In this document: positions 1 to 10,564 of the stretch, one piece after another
Layout: each line of letters starts with the position of its first letter
Numbering within the stretch: the stretch's first letter is position 1
Source of the DNA: Heracleum sosnowskyi
Taxonomy: Eukaryota > Streptophyta > Magnoliopsida > Apiales > Apiaceae
Reading direction: 5' to 3'
NCBI GenBank assembly: GCA_030848705.1
Contig: CM061236.1
Location: 65,305,481-65,369,480, forward strand
Length of the DNA stretch: 64,000 bases
Position numbers and translations under genes: made by a program
Notes under the pieces: generated by a model
Database searches by the model: none
Seen by the model: only the letters and a program-made list of their open reading frames with translations
Told to the model about the DNA's origin: nothing

Positions 1-1
1 G

Positions 2-1264
2 TTGGTAGCACCCATTGATGTTGGCAGTTGTTGGATGGATCCCATCAAAGCTCATCTGGAAACTGGGTGGCTACCCAACGACACTTTAGAAGCATGAAAG
101 TTATATGTGAGAGCACTAAGGTATGCCCTGATTGAGGGAATTCTATACAAGAACTCTTTCATTATACCTTATCTGAAATGTTTGAGACCCCAAGAGGCAG
201 AATTGGCCCTAAAGGAAGTACATGAAGGAATTTGTGGGCAGCACTTGGGAGGCAGAGCCCTTGCTCATAAAGTCACTTGTCTAGGTTTCTATTGGCCAAA
301 CATACTTGCAGATGCTAAAAGCTACGTGAAGAAGTGTGAACGGTGCCAAAAGCATGCACCAGTGGTTAGACAACCACCAGAGATGATGACATCCATTAAC
401 TCACCTATCCCCTTTTCCATGTGGGGAATGGATATACTTGGGCCATTTCCAATGGTAAGTGATCAACGAAAGTTCTTGATAGTAGCAATCGACTACTTCA
501 CCAAGTGGATTGAGGCTAAGCCATTAGCCAAGATAACCACCAAGCAAGTGAAGCATTTCTTCTGGGAAAATGTGATATGCAGGTATGGAATTCCACGAAT
601 CCTGGTTACGGACAATGGAACTCAGTTCAACAATGATGAATTCAAGAAGTATTGTGATGAGAATGATGTCAAGTTACGCTTCACTTCTGTTGCCCATCCT
701 CAAGCAAATGGGCAAGCTGAGGTTGCCAATCGAATTATCCTGGATGGACTAAAGAAAAGAGTTGAACGCTCTAGAAACACCTGGGTAGACGAATTGCTCC
801 CCATACTATGGGCATATCGTACTACTTGTAAAGTCACCACTGGAGCAACCCCCTTTCTGTTGGCATATGGGGCAGAGGCAGTGGTTCCAGTAGAGATTAC
901 TCACACATCTCCAAGAGTTGAAGCTTATGAGCCAGAAACCAATGAAGAAGGCTTGAGGTTAGCCTTAGATCTAATTGATGAAGTTAGAGATGAGGCAAAT
1001 GCCAAGATAGTTGAACATCAGAAACGAGCATCTTTTTATTACAACCTAAGGGTTAAAGAAAGGTTCTTTCGTCAAGGAGACTTGGTTCTTAGAAAGATTG
1101 AAGCATCCGGAGTTGGACAAAGAGGCAAGTTGGCCCCAAATTGGGAAGGACCATATCGCGTTAAGAACGTATTTGGTCGAGTTTCCTACAAATTGGAAAC
1201 CCTGGAAGGGATTGAAGTGCCAAGGACTTGGCATGTTGTAAACTTGAAAGTCTATTATGTTTAA
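2..1264 (+). pseudogene. pol: gypsy pol C-terminal part: connection region and integrase
   Basis: The frame is open from base 2 except for a TGA at 95-97, where relatives have an arginine codon (EARKL context), which fits a CGA to TGA transition. The HHCC zinc-binding region lies at about 215-360 (H, H, then CERCQKH). The catalytic core follows: first Asp in WGMDILGPFP (about 420-450), second Asp in VTDNGTQF (about 604-627), and Glu in HPQANGQAEVANR (about 694-732). The C-terminal part ends in the PNWEGPYRV and TWHVVNLK region typical of plant gypsy integrases, with no chromodomain, which fits Tat rather than chromoviruses. Integrase would insert element cDNA in the nucleus. Apart from the single stop the domain looks intact. 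Protease, RT and RNase H are upstream of the window. Confidence 0.9.
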
Positions 1265-1589
1265 GTCCTGATTGGACTAACTATTTGGACAAGTATAAAT
1301 AAGGTCGACAAAACCAATCCAAGTTTTTAAACTTGAGTATTATGTAAGGGTTGAACCCATTTCCAAATTATTTATGAATGATATTTCTGAATTTTGTTGT
1401 GTTTTTCTGACAACTGATATATATCAAGCATCGATAAATTCAAACTTGATTGAACCAAAAGATATCAAGTAAAGCTCATAAGCAAGACTTAAAATAACAC
1501 AAGTCATAACTTAAAGTTGCATACAAACTAGACTTCCAAAGAGAAAGTTTAAATAAAAGATAGATAAAGCCACGAAGGGCCAACAAAAT
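1265..1589. other. spacer between pol and antisense ORF
   Basis: This 325-bp AT-rich stretch separates the ends of two convergent reading frames. Nothing else is seen in it. Confidence 0.5.
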
Positions 1590-1942
1590 CTACTCTATGT
1601 CATTAGACGGATCCTTGTCAAGGCCAGGGACATCCCTGTGAGGAACGTCTAAGTCCTCAAAAAAGTCATCAGCAGGCTCGGAGTCCACCATTGGCTGAGA
1701 ATCATCGCCAGGTTGCGAAGAGGCTAAAGTAGTAGTGACCTCAACACCTGGGAAAACTGGCACAGGATACTTCTCCAAGCTAACACCCTCAATCTGCGTT
1801 CCCAGTTGGCCAATAATCTCTTCCCAGCACTTCTCGAAAGTGCCGGGGAAGTTAGCGTCATACTCCGCAGTAAGGAGGTCGTCAAACTCCTTTGAAGCTT
1901 TATACTCAGCTATCACATCCTCGCGGCCTCTTTGAAGGCGTG

Positions 1943-3062
1943 TGTTAGGTCCAAAGTATCGTAGAAGGGGGGGGGGGGTTGAATACGATACTCACAAATA
2001 ATTTAATTTCGTTCGCGGATAATTAATTCAGTTCTATAACGAAATCAAACACACCAAACCAAATCAAGTTTCGGGGAATATATCTTTTTATAAATATAAA
2101 CCTCGAGGGGTGCTACAATCTCTAATCCGTAGATTAGCTTCAATGAGTTCTAAGTTATACACAATCAAAACTTTGATAGAATTCAAGCAGAATTAATTTC
2201 TCTGGTATTTTCTCTCTGGCTTGATCTTTCTCTCAGTTATTGCTACTGTGAAAATAACTCGACTGAAGAAGACACTCCTTCTCTCTGATAGTAATTGTAG
2301 ACTTGGATTTGAAAACTATCGAACCTCAATTGTAGAAACAATCTTGGTCGTCCATCTTCAAAATCAACCTGTAAAACAAGAATACTTTTCACCTGCTCCT
2401 AATTAAAAAACCATCGAATGAATTAACTTAATTTACCATTCGATAGTTTTTTTAAATAAAACTATCGAATACCAAATTAAGTTAACATGGTTTTCAATGA
2501 ATCATTTTTAATACCATTCGATAGTTTTCTTAAATGAAACACTATCGAATCATTTTTTTCTTGTCTTATATCATTTAATGATTCCACTTAGCTCCTGGGT
2601 GTATAAGTAATAGACTGTATCACTTTCTTCTGAGACGATAAAACAACTTGATCTTTTAAGTGCTGTCACCTAGTGCAACTGGTCTGGTTCACAGATGAAT
2701 AACACTTGATCAATTCTTCTTTTATGTCTTCAATTCAATGCTGCTGATAAGTCCCTTGTCGTTCTGGTTGCTTCAATTAAATCACTGGAATCCCGTGGTA
2801 CTTAACCCTAAATCATTCACATACTTCTGTCGTCTTGAAAGTCTTGTTTCTTTTGCTGTCACTGAGGCTTGAACATTTTCATGAACTTCTTTCCGTGACC
2901 TGTTTACGGACTTCAAGAATACATAACGTATTTTGATTTTTTGAGTTTACCTTTACTTCTTTGATTCTGGATTCCTGTGCTTCTGTTAATACTATTGTCT
3001 GTCTTGTCCTTTGTTGAGTTGTAGTTATCTCTTTTACATCTTATGTTACATTATGCTTTACA
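1943..3062 (-). mobile_element. solo LTR, SIRE-like family, TSD GCGTG
   Basis: The 1120-bp sequence starts TGTTAGGTCC and ends in TTTACA. GCGTG flanks it directly at 1938-1942 and 3063-3067, a perfect 5-bp TSD. There is no internal region, so it is a solo LTR left by LTR-LTR recombination. Its left end carries the GTAGAA-G(n)-TTGAATAC block also found in the SIRE-A and SIRE-B LTRs, but the rest is diverged. The strand is inferred from that block's position relative to the PBS in SIRE-A. It sits in exon 3 of the antisense ORF. Confidence 0.88.
2421..2487. repeat. long imperfect inverted repeat inside solo LTR
   Basis: Arms of about 30 nt (2421-2450 and about 2457-2487) pair with few mismatches around a short AT loop, with the core ATTCGATAGTTTT / AAAACTATCGAAT. 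A second ATTCGATAGTTT / AAACACTATCGAAT pair follows at about 2516-2550. Confidence 0.7.
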
Positions 3063-4587
3063 GCGTGCCTCTAGCTGACGGACTCTTTCCTTCTCATCTA
3101 CCAGCTCCCTCTCAGCAACTCTAAACCTCTCAAAATTAGCCTCGGAAGCAGAGAAGTATCGATCCCTGTCTCTCTCAGCAATAGCCTTTTTGGCCCTAGA
3201 CGTCCTCAGGTTCCGTAAGGAAGCCTGATGATAGGCGTTGGCCTACGAAATAAAGTTTGGATTAAAGAATAACCCAAAAATAATTACAAAGTAAATGAAA
3301 GCAATTTGAGTTTGAAAACATACCGTAGCAATGGCCTGGGAGCCCATAAGCTCGATTTGTAGATCCTTAGAGGAATCCACAATATGAGCCCAGTCCCGTG
3401 GAGTAACCACATTTTTGGACCACTCTGCAGTGGCCTGAGAATCGCCAACTGCGATGTCTTTGTTACGAAGGCCCCACTTAACAACAAAAGGGTTGGGATC
3501 TTCGTCAACCCTCGTTGGCGGTTCAGCCAGAAAAACAGGTACCTTCCCCGAGAAAGAGCCGCTTTCAGTACGGCCCCTCTTGGAAACCCTCTCCACAGCA
3601 ACAGAGGTCCCAGAAGCAGCAGCAGCTTCTCGCCTCTTAAAAACTTGGGCAAGCAAGTCTTGAGCTGAAAAGTAAAACAAGATAACACTAGTTACAAAGC
3701 AAGATAGTCAATGTAATGAATGAACAAGCTAGTTGGCAGAATAAATTACCCTCGGGACCCAAGTCACTAAGGCCATGTGCCTGAAGGGAAGCCATAGAAA
3801 CTAAAAGGTTTTAGTGATGAAGATTGTCTAAAGTAAGGGCTTCGACAGCTGCAGCCTCCTCAATTCCAAGTTTTAAACTACGAACAGGCCCATCTTGGGC
3901 TTCACAGAATCCGGGCCTAAAATAATTATCCCAAATATCTCCCTCTATGTATACATAAAACCATTCTTTTTTCCATTTAGGCAAAGAATCTGGTCCACTA
4001 TCGGAGATAAAGCAACTACGGTTGAGACTCCTATGTTGGATTTTAACCCAACCCGCTCTATGAGAAGCGTTGACAAACTTAAAGAGATATCTAAAAACGG
4101 AGACATTAGATTCGAAACCATGCTTCTTACATTGAACCATAAAACTATAAATAAACCTCCAAGCGTTAGGTTGGAGTTGGGTTGGACAAACCTGAGCTTC
4201 AGCTAAAAGTCTAAAAACAAAATGGGGAGGAGGTAATCTAAACCCAGCATAAAAGGTTTCTTTATAGATCCTAATTGCACCAGGTTTGTGATAACAAGCC
4301 CTATCATTTGGACCGGGAGCTTCGGCCCGATAAGGCCCATTTATGCCAAATAAAACGGATATTGCATCTATATCTTTTTGTTTGTATTTTGAAGGAAAGT
4401 TGTAAGCCTCTAAATGAAGGAGGTTAGGGAAGGCTTCCCCAAATTCATCTAATAAATCCCTAAGGGAAAAAATAGAGGCATGAACAAGGGAACGTTTATT
4501 ACCTCTAGTGGCGACCCAGGGGACACGGGTAGAACCTTGTGGAGGTTGAGAAAGTTGAGACTGTTGGGAAGAATCAGAATCCGCCAT

Positions 4588-5149
4588 TGATGTTCCTTGG
4601 TTGAAAGCTTAAGACCTTGGAAAATGGTGGAGAAGATGAATCTTCAAACAAGAGCTTCAAAGAAAACCGGGAATGGTTGATACTCGAATGGAGACTTGGA
4701 AAGAAGGGGCGGTGGAAGGCCGGAAAAAGAAACCCTAGCAGAGCAAAATCTAAGGAAATTTAGAATGAGAAATTTGTGAGAAATGAAAGTGAGGAGAAAG
4801 CTCTCACTTCCCCTCAATTTATAGAAAAGGATGGCCGGTCAAAATCCCCGATTTACCTACTATAGCAGGTAAATGGGTCAAGGAACAAGTAATTGGGCCT
4901 ATTTTAGGCGGCAAAGCCCATACTTTCAAAATTCAAATGAAATTTTGGAGGGATATTTGGGATTCTATAACGTCCCTTGAAATTCTATCAAATTCTGGAA
5001 GGATCTTTGGGATTCTAGAAACTCCTTAGAATTCTAAATAAAATCCTAGAAATTATTAAAGGCCGAAATTTATGAGCCCAAAAGACGAACCCATGACAAA
5101 AAATGGGCTGAAAAAGATTTTGTAACTAATATATAAAATTTGATAAAGG
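4588..5149. other. 5' leader and upstream region of antisense ORF
   Basis: This holds the probable minus-strand leader (4588 to about 4800), the TATA box at 4815-4825, and AT-rich sequence with repeated GGATTCTA-like words at about 4950-5050. No reading frame of note. Confidence 0.45.
4815..4825 (-). promoter_or_regulatory. TATA box for antisense ORF
   Basis: The minus strand reads TCTATAAATTG about 230 nt upstream of the antisense ATG at 4587, followed by a CT/A-rich leader. Spacing and sequence fit a plant pol II promoter. Inferred from sequence only. Confidence 0.5.
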
Positions 5150-5380
5150 CAAAGAATGCCCAGAAAGCATCCTTACAAGCGTGGTTCACGAACCCGCCTT
5201 GTACGCGGGGGTGAACGCCGCCCAGAAAATAAAAGCAAAGCGAACAAAAAATTGGCAAAAAATGTCTGGAAAGCAGTCTTCTACGCGGGGATAATATTCA
5301 AGCCTTCAACGCGGGGGTTACCCACGCACCAGCCTCTCCTTTTATTCTGTCAAAATGAATAAAATGAATTGGCGAAAAAA

Positions 5381-5431
<51 letters not shown>

Positions 5432-5550
5432 TATTATTAAAACACGCCTACGAAGCAGGCTGCTGAGCGTGGTTCACAAATGCTCCTTCTAGGCGGTACT
5501 CAACCCCCGCCCAGGAGACAACGGGAACTGGCCATAATTTTTCAAAAAAA

Positions 5551-5602
<52 letters not shown>

Positions 5603-5690
5603 TGTAAACAACGCCTAGGAGGCAGCCTTGTAGGCGGTGCTTGAGAACATGCCTTGTAGGCGGGGACAAGCCACACATTGAAGACATATT
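5150..5690. repeat. diverged GC-rich repeats with (TA)n microsatellites
   Basis: Several diverged copies of a GC-rich motif containing CGCCTTGTA and GCGGGG words occur here (about 5165-5225, 5280-5330, 5445-5515, 5610-5670) in otherwise AT-rich DNA. Two long TA-dinucleotide runs at about 5384-5421 and 5556-5599 separate them. Short open frames here are TA runs read as Tyr-Ile and are not genes. Confidence 0.6.
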
Positions 5691-6123
5691 GACGATTTTC
5701 TTTTTTTGGCCAGGAAAAAATATGTTCCCCGTGGGGGACAGAGCTTTGACTGGTTGTATGAAAGAAGAGACAAGAAAAATGCAAAGTAAAAAGAAAATTC
5801 AGAAATTTTTAATAAAATAGTAAAATACTATTTAAAATTTCTAGAAAATTCAGAAAATTCCTGAAAAATAGAAAATAATTTTTAAAATTATTTTCTTAAT
5901 TTTGGGAAATATTATATGCTAGTTAGCACTTTTGAAATATTTCAAAAATATTTCTAAAAATACTTGTGGGTACAAGAAAAATTCCTAAAATATTAGGAAA
6001 ATTACGGAAAAATACAAGGGGAATTATTTAAATATTCCCTTGATAAAGAATGACAATAAAAAGATCCCGAACCTCGAAAAAGGTCAATATAATTTCTACG
6101 AAAGTTTGAAGAGTTTTCCTAGA
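5691..6123. other. AT-rich spacer before polypurine tract
   Basis: AT-rich with short repeated words such as AGAAAATTC and AAATATT. No gene or clear structure. Confidence 0.4.
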
Positions 6124-6137
6124 AATTGGGGGGCAAA
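6124..6137 (+). other. polypurine tract of Tat element
   Basis: AATTGGGGGGCAAA lies directly before TGATATGG, the start of the 3' LTR. It would prime plus-strand synthesis. Confidence 0.75.
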
Positions 6138-6629
6138 TGATATGGTCAGAAAAGTAATTATAGAAATATAATTAATGATTCATTGGAAAGGCCCAATATT
6201 TAAAGCTCAGAATCCAGATTATTTATTAATTTCGTAATTAATAAATAGGGAAAATATACAGCTAATGAAAAGAGTCCAAAATATGGTAAATTAGTCAAAG
6301 AAGGATCCAGAATCCCAACTAATGAGTCATAGGATTTATCAACAAGGAAAAGACTTATTCAGCAAGCAATACAACGTTTATCCAATATCAAAAAGGAGAC
6401 TTATTCGCTAAGTCTCCTAAACGTACCATAAATACAAGGCTCCAGACGCCTATATAAAGGACCTGATCCTATAATCAGAACTACGTCTTTGGCTTGATTC
6501 TCAACATTTATTGAGATACGTAGGCATCTTGTGAGGACCGATTTAGTCTCGAAACACAAGTGCAACCATTAAACCTCGAAGCTCATTAAACCTTAGCATT
6601 AAATACACAAACACGTTTTTTATTCCACA
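6138..6629 (+). repeat. 3' LTR of Tat element
   Basis: It begins TGATATGG after the polypurine tract and carries a TATA box (TATATAAAGG) at 6451-6460, with a leader-like sequence after it. The end is placed at CCACA (6629) because a separate satellite-like repeat begins at about 6632. That right end is an estimate, since the 5' LTR is not available for comparison. Confidence 0.65.
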
Positions 6630-6631
6630 AC

Positions 6632-7000
6632 GGAAGACATTCCTTATTTACACTCGAATTTTCAGGAAAGACAATAAATATATAAAATTCAATCATATTT
6701 AAATAATAGAATTTTCTAGAGCTCCTCTGTTTTAAATAATTAAAATCAAAACTTCCGTATTTAGATCCTATTTGTTTGAGAAAAAAATTGAAACCTTCTA
6801 AAATTTCCTTTCATAACTCTTATTATAAAGGACAAGTGTTCTAAAAATTATAAACTTAATCAAATTATATAACTAGAACTCCTCAATTTTAATTAAGAAT
6901 TTCCTTATTACATTCGAATTTATAGAAAAAGATAGTAAATATATAAAAGTCACTCATATTTACAATTAATTTAAATAAATATTACTATTTTTACCCTAAT
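6632..7000. repeat. satellite-like AT-rich repeat, first locus
   Basis: At least two diverged copies (from about 6640 and 6890) share CTTATTTACACTCGAATTTT-like sequence, then AATAAATATATAAAAGTC and TCATATTTA. Related copies lie at 46250-46700, nearly 40 kb away. Confidence 0.6.
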
Positions 7001-7318
7001 GTTTATATTATACAAACCAAAACATGGACTCCCAAATCGTGCCTCACGCAAGCACAAACTTTATTGTCGGTTGATGTCTTCCTTCTTTATGTGATGCTAT
7101 TATTATTCATGTCTTTCTTTATTGTTTTACTAATTTTAAGCTCTGATTTTGTTCTTTCATGTGGACAACTTTAAAGTCTACGTGATTCTTTATGTTCTTT
7201 TAACTTCGTTAAGCTTAAAGTGCAGGTATTTGTATGATATATTCTGCAGGGTACATGCATGGATGATGGAAAGGCAACAAGACAGGTAATGTCAAGCATG
7301 AATGATATTAACTCCTTA
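7001..7318. other. unassigned sequence with possible micro-exon
   Basis: No reading frame of note. At 7250-7285 a 36-nt segment is preceded by TTCTGCAG and followed by GTAATG, so it could be a short 12-codon exon or a chance match. This may be host sequence into which the Helitron inserted. Confidence 0.25.
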
Positions 7319-7332
7319 TCTATACTATATTA

Positions 7333-8348
7333 CTAGCTTTTATCCCGTGCGATGCACAGTCTTCTTTAATATTTTCTTATTTTTTTATTTAGATTTTAGT
7401 TATTATATATAATTTGATAAAATTTTAATATATATATATATATTGTATTTATAAATCTAACAATATAATATTTAAATTTAATATATTATTGACGTAATCT
7501 ATAGTAGTATTTTAGATATTAAAATATAAAATATTTTAAAATAGCATATCTAATGATTTGTATTTTTTTACTCTTAAAAATCTAAAAAGGGACTGAAGTG
7601 CAAATATCAAAATATGTGCTCGTACAATATACCGAGTTTATTTGAATATACTATTACTTTTATTTTCATTAATTATCTCGTTTAAATTGAATGTAAAAAA
7701 AATTATAATAAACATGAATTTCATAAGTTTAATGTAATAATATTACCAATATATTTATCTTTTGCACATGTTATTTTTAATTTGAACATGAGTTGTTTCG
7801 GTTAAAACATATAAAACAGGTAATATCCTTAAAAGACAATTAGTTAATATCCTTAAAACACATAATGTGTTATAGTAGTCGGTAATAAATATATAATAAT
7901 ATTACCATTTTATAAATATGTTGCACATTTTATTTTTAGAAAATGATTTATTTTAGTTAAATAGATATATGAAATAAGTAATATGTTTTAGCTGAAAAAG
8001 GTAATTGGTTATTAATAAATTGGTTTCCATATATGTGTCATATTTAAGAGATGAGTTATTTTAGTTAAAAAAATATAAAAATAATGTGTTTTAGCTGAAA
8101 AGGGTAATCAGTTATAAATATATAATAATATTACCATATTATATATATGTTGCCCGTTTTATATTTAGAAGATTAGTTGATTTAGTTTAAATATATATAT
8201 ATATATATAATAGGTAATGTATTGAAAAAGGTAATTGGTTATTAATAAATTGGTTATAGATAGGCCCGCGAATCGGCCCAAATACCGACCGACCGACCGA
8301 CGACCGACCAAAACTTTTAATGTTTCGTCTTTAATAATATAGTATAGA
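7333..8348 (-). mobile_element. non-autonomous Helitron (inner, reversed)
   Basis: On the minus strand it begins TCTATACTATATTATTAAAG (complement of 8329-8348) and ends with a GTGC...GCAC hairpin and CTAG (7333-7336). It is flanked by A at 7332 and T at 8349 on the plus strand. Removing it joins 7332 to 8349 and gives the outer Helitron an almost identical 5' end, so both belong to one family. Its interior repeats a GGTAATTGGTTATTAATAAA-like word (about 7998, 8100, 8232). No coding capacity. Confidence 0.72.
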
Positions 8349-8376
8349 TTAAAACCGAAACATTAAAAGTTTTGGT
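8309..8376. repeat. palindrome from head-to-head Helitron 5' ends
   Basis: CCAAAACTTTTAATGTTTCG is mirrored by CGAAACATTAAAAGTTTTGG across the inner/outer junction. It is explained by two copies of the same Helitron 5' region facing each other. Confidence 0.8.
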
Positions 8377-8424
8377 TTTCGGTTTCCGATCGATTTTTGG
8401 TTTTCGGTCTTTTATTCTATTTAA

Positions 8425-9100
8425 TAAATAATAAAAATAAAATAAAAATAGTAACCAGATGATTGCCTTTTATAATTAAAATATTTATTTTCTAACAAAA
8501 TCTACTCATTTTCCAAAAATATCATAGCAATTATCTTTAAATTAAAACATATTACCTTTTATATTTGTTATCACTAAAATCTCTGTTTTCCAAAAATATG
8601 AGGTGCGATCTTACTTATTTATTTTAAAACTGATTTTAATACTCTATTTAATAAATAATAAAATAATATAAAAATAGTAACTAGCTGATTGTCTTTTATA
8701 ATTTAAAAAAATATTATAACAAAATCTACTCATTTTCCAAAAATATCACGACAATTACCTTTAAATTAAAACATATTATCCTTTATATTTGTTATCACTA
8801 AAATCTCTATTTTCCAAAACTATGAGGTGCAATATTTACTTATTTATTTTAAAACCTATTTTAATATTATTTAATAAATAATAAAATAATATAAAAATAG
8901 TAACCAGACGATTGCCTTTTATAGTTAAAACATTTTTTTCTAACAAAATTTACTTATTTTCCAAAAATATCACGGGTAATTACATTTAAATTAAAATATA
9001 TTACATTTTATATTTGTTATGACTAAAATCTCTATTTTCCAAAAATATCAAGCGCAACCCTTACTTATATATTTTAAAACCTATTTTAATACTTTTAATT
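8425..9100. repeat. about 220-bp tandem repeats, three copies
   Basis: Three copies starting near 8425, 8649 and 8877 share AAAATAGTAACCAG, CTCATTTTCCAAAAATATCA and TTATATTTGTTATCACTAAA in that order, with moderate divergence. They lie inside the outer Helitron. Confidence 0.8.
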
Positions 9101-9390
9101 ATTTAAATTTTTTTACCTATTTTAACAAGTGAACGTATTTTTTTTAAAATAATACAATTAATATAATTAAAACACATCTAAAAATATTATGGGCAGTTAC
9201 TTTTTTTAATTAAAATATGTTAGCTTTTATATTTGTCCTTATTAAAAAAACTTACTTATTTTAACACGTCAACGAATTTTTTTAATAAATACAGTTAATA
9301 TAATTAAAACACTTCTAAAAATATCACGGGCAATTACTTTTTTTAATTAAAACATGTTAGATTTTCTATTTGTCCTTACTATTAATATTA
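9101..9390. repeat. about 135-bp repeat, two copies
   Basis: Two copies share TTAATATAATTAAAACAC, TCTAAAAATAT and a TTTTTTTAATTAAAA stretch (about 9150-9240 and 9290-9380). They appear to be a shortened relative of the preceding repeat. Sequence from 9391 to 9532 is plain AT-rich DNA. Confidence 0.6.
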
Positions 9391-9532
9391 TTTTATTATA
9401 AAATATTATTAATAATACCTCATTTATCTTCCTCAGTCCCATCTGTATTTTTTTATATTTTTTTATGTTCCAATTAATATTTAAGTTTTTATTTTATAAT
9501 TTATCATATTAAATTTTATTTTATTTAATATT

Positions 9533-10564
9533 TGTTAATCCCAAATGACCTAACAGAATTGTAGAGGGGGGGGGGGGGGGGGTTGAATACAATTCTTGAT
9601 ATTTCTTAAACTTAAAACAACTTACAAATAAAAACTGAACTTAAAGTAAAAATCACAAGCACATAAATAATTTCAGTTGGATTGTTTGATGATCCAACTG
9701 AAGTGATTTTTATTACGGAAATAATCTGTTATACAAAATGTACACAACTGCTCAGTTACAAGATTGTAGAGAAGTATGCTCTCAAAGATAGCTAATACAA
9801 ACTATTTGTTTTTCTTCTCTTCTTTTTAAAGTAACTGCTACACTTGGTTATATATACCCAAGTTTACAATTCTACGTTTGGCTAAACTAAAGAACAATAG
9901 TAGTAACCATCAGTAGCTTGCTTTTCATTCCTTTTGTCCAATGGCCCTTGGAGATCTTTGCTTTTGTCTTCATGCTTATTTTAATCATTCCCAAGAGCCT
10001 TATTGGAAATTGGAATGTTTCCTTATTTCCAGTAACCATTTTGATGGCTTCCAATGCAAAGTACACTTCCATATCTCCTTTAGATCTGTTCAGTAAACTG
10101 TCACTATCACTTTGTCAACTGTTCAAAAAGCAATAGTGATTCGTTGATAGCAGGGAGATGTGTTTCGTTGATAGCTTTATTCTTCATTCCGTTGATGGTG
10201 TTTCCTTCGTTTCGTTGATGGTGTTTCCCTCGTTTCGTTGATGGGTAAACTCCATACCGTTGACAGAGTGATCTTCATACCGTTGACATGTCTTCACTTA
10301 GACAAAATTACAAGGCATAATATATTTACAATTAACCAACCTATTTTGCCTATCTAGTACTTAGTCAACATGACTTAGAAAACCTATCTAATACATACAA
10401 CAAAATGCATATCAAACTGTGAAGTATTGTACAGTGCAATTGCTACATTACTCATTTTGTTGATGAGCTTCCTGTCAACGGAATGCTGTAAAGCATGCCA
10501 TTTCGTTGTCAGTTACAAAATGACTTAATACAAAATCTACTAAGTGTTTTTATAATTATCATCA
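9533..10564 (-). mobile_element. solo LTR of SIRE-A family
   Basis: The 1032-bp sequence runs from TGTTAATCCC to ATTATCATCA and matches the SIRE-A LTRs along its length. It has a G run of about 18, a TATA box on the minus strand (about 9847-9858) and a CGTTGAY motif array (10137-10290). No internal region follows. The flanks ATATT (9528-9532) and AGAAC (10565-10569) do not match, so there is no clean TSD. Confidence 0.9.

Larger units (their letters stand above)
1590..4587 (-). pseudogene. Tat antisense ORF, gypsy-type plant transposon domain protein
   Basis: The ATG is at 4587. Exon 1 (4587-3750) encodes a basic N-terminus and a domain like the putative gypsy-type plant transposon domain (PF04195-like), with LPPPHFVFRLL and QLQPNAWRFI-type motifs. 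Intron 1 is 3749-3665 (GT...TTTTCAG). Exon 2 (3664-3324) is low complexity with an Ala/Ser run. Intron 2 is 3323-3243 (GTATGT...TCGTAG). Exon 3 starts at 3242 and encodes an Arg/Glu-rich stretch likely to be a coiled coil. It is cut at 3063 by a solo LTR and resumes at 1937, ending at 1590 in an acidic tail. Exon lengths keep one frame throughout, giving about 568 codons, with one TAA at 3811-3813. Function in the family is unknown. The introns are inferred from splice signals and frame only. Confidence 0.75.
1..6629 (+). mobile_element. Ty3/gypsy element, Tat lineage, 3' part
   Basis: The element enters from the left edge. It holds the end of pol on +, a long spliced antisense ORF on -, a polypurine tract at 6124-6137 and a 3' LTR from 6138 to about 6629. 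An antisense ORF between pol and the 3' LTR, with a gypsy-type plant transposon domain, is known from Retand-like Tat elements. The 5' LTR, gag, protease and RT lie outside the window, so age and TSD cannot be read. It is interrupted by a solo LTR at 1943-3062. The right boundary is set by where a different repeat family begins (about 6632). Confidence 0.85.

Noticed and set aside
5448..5784. Open frames with Tyr-Ile repeats
   Set aside because: They are translations of TA microsatellites.
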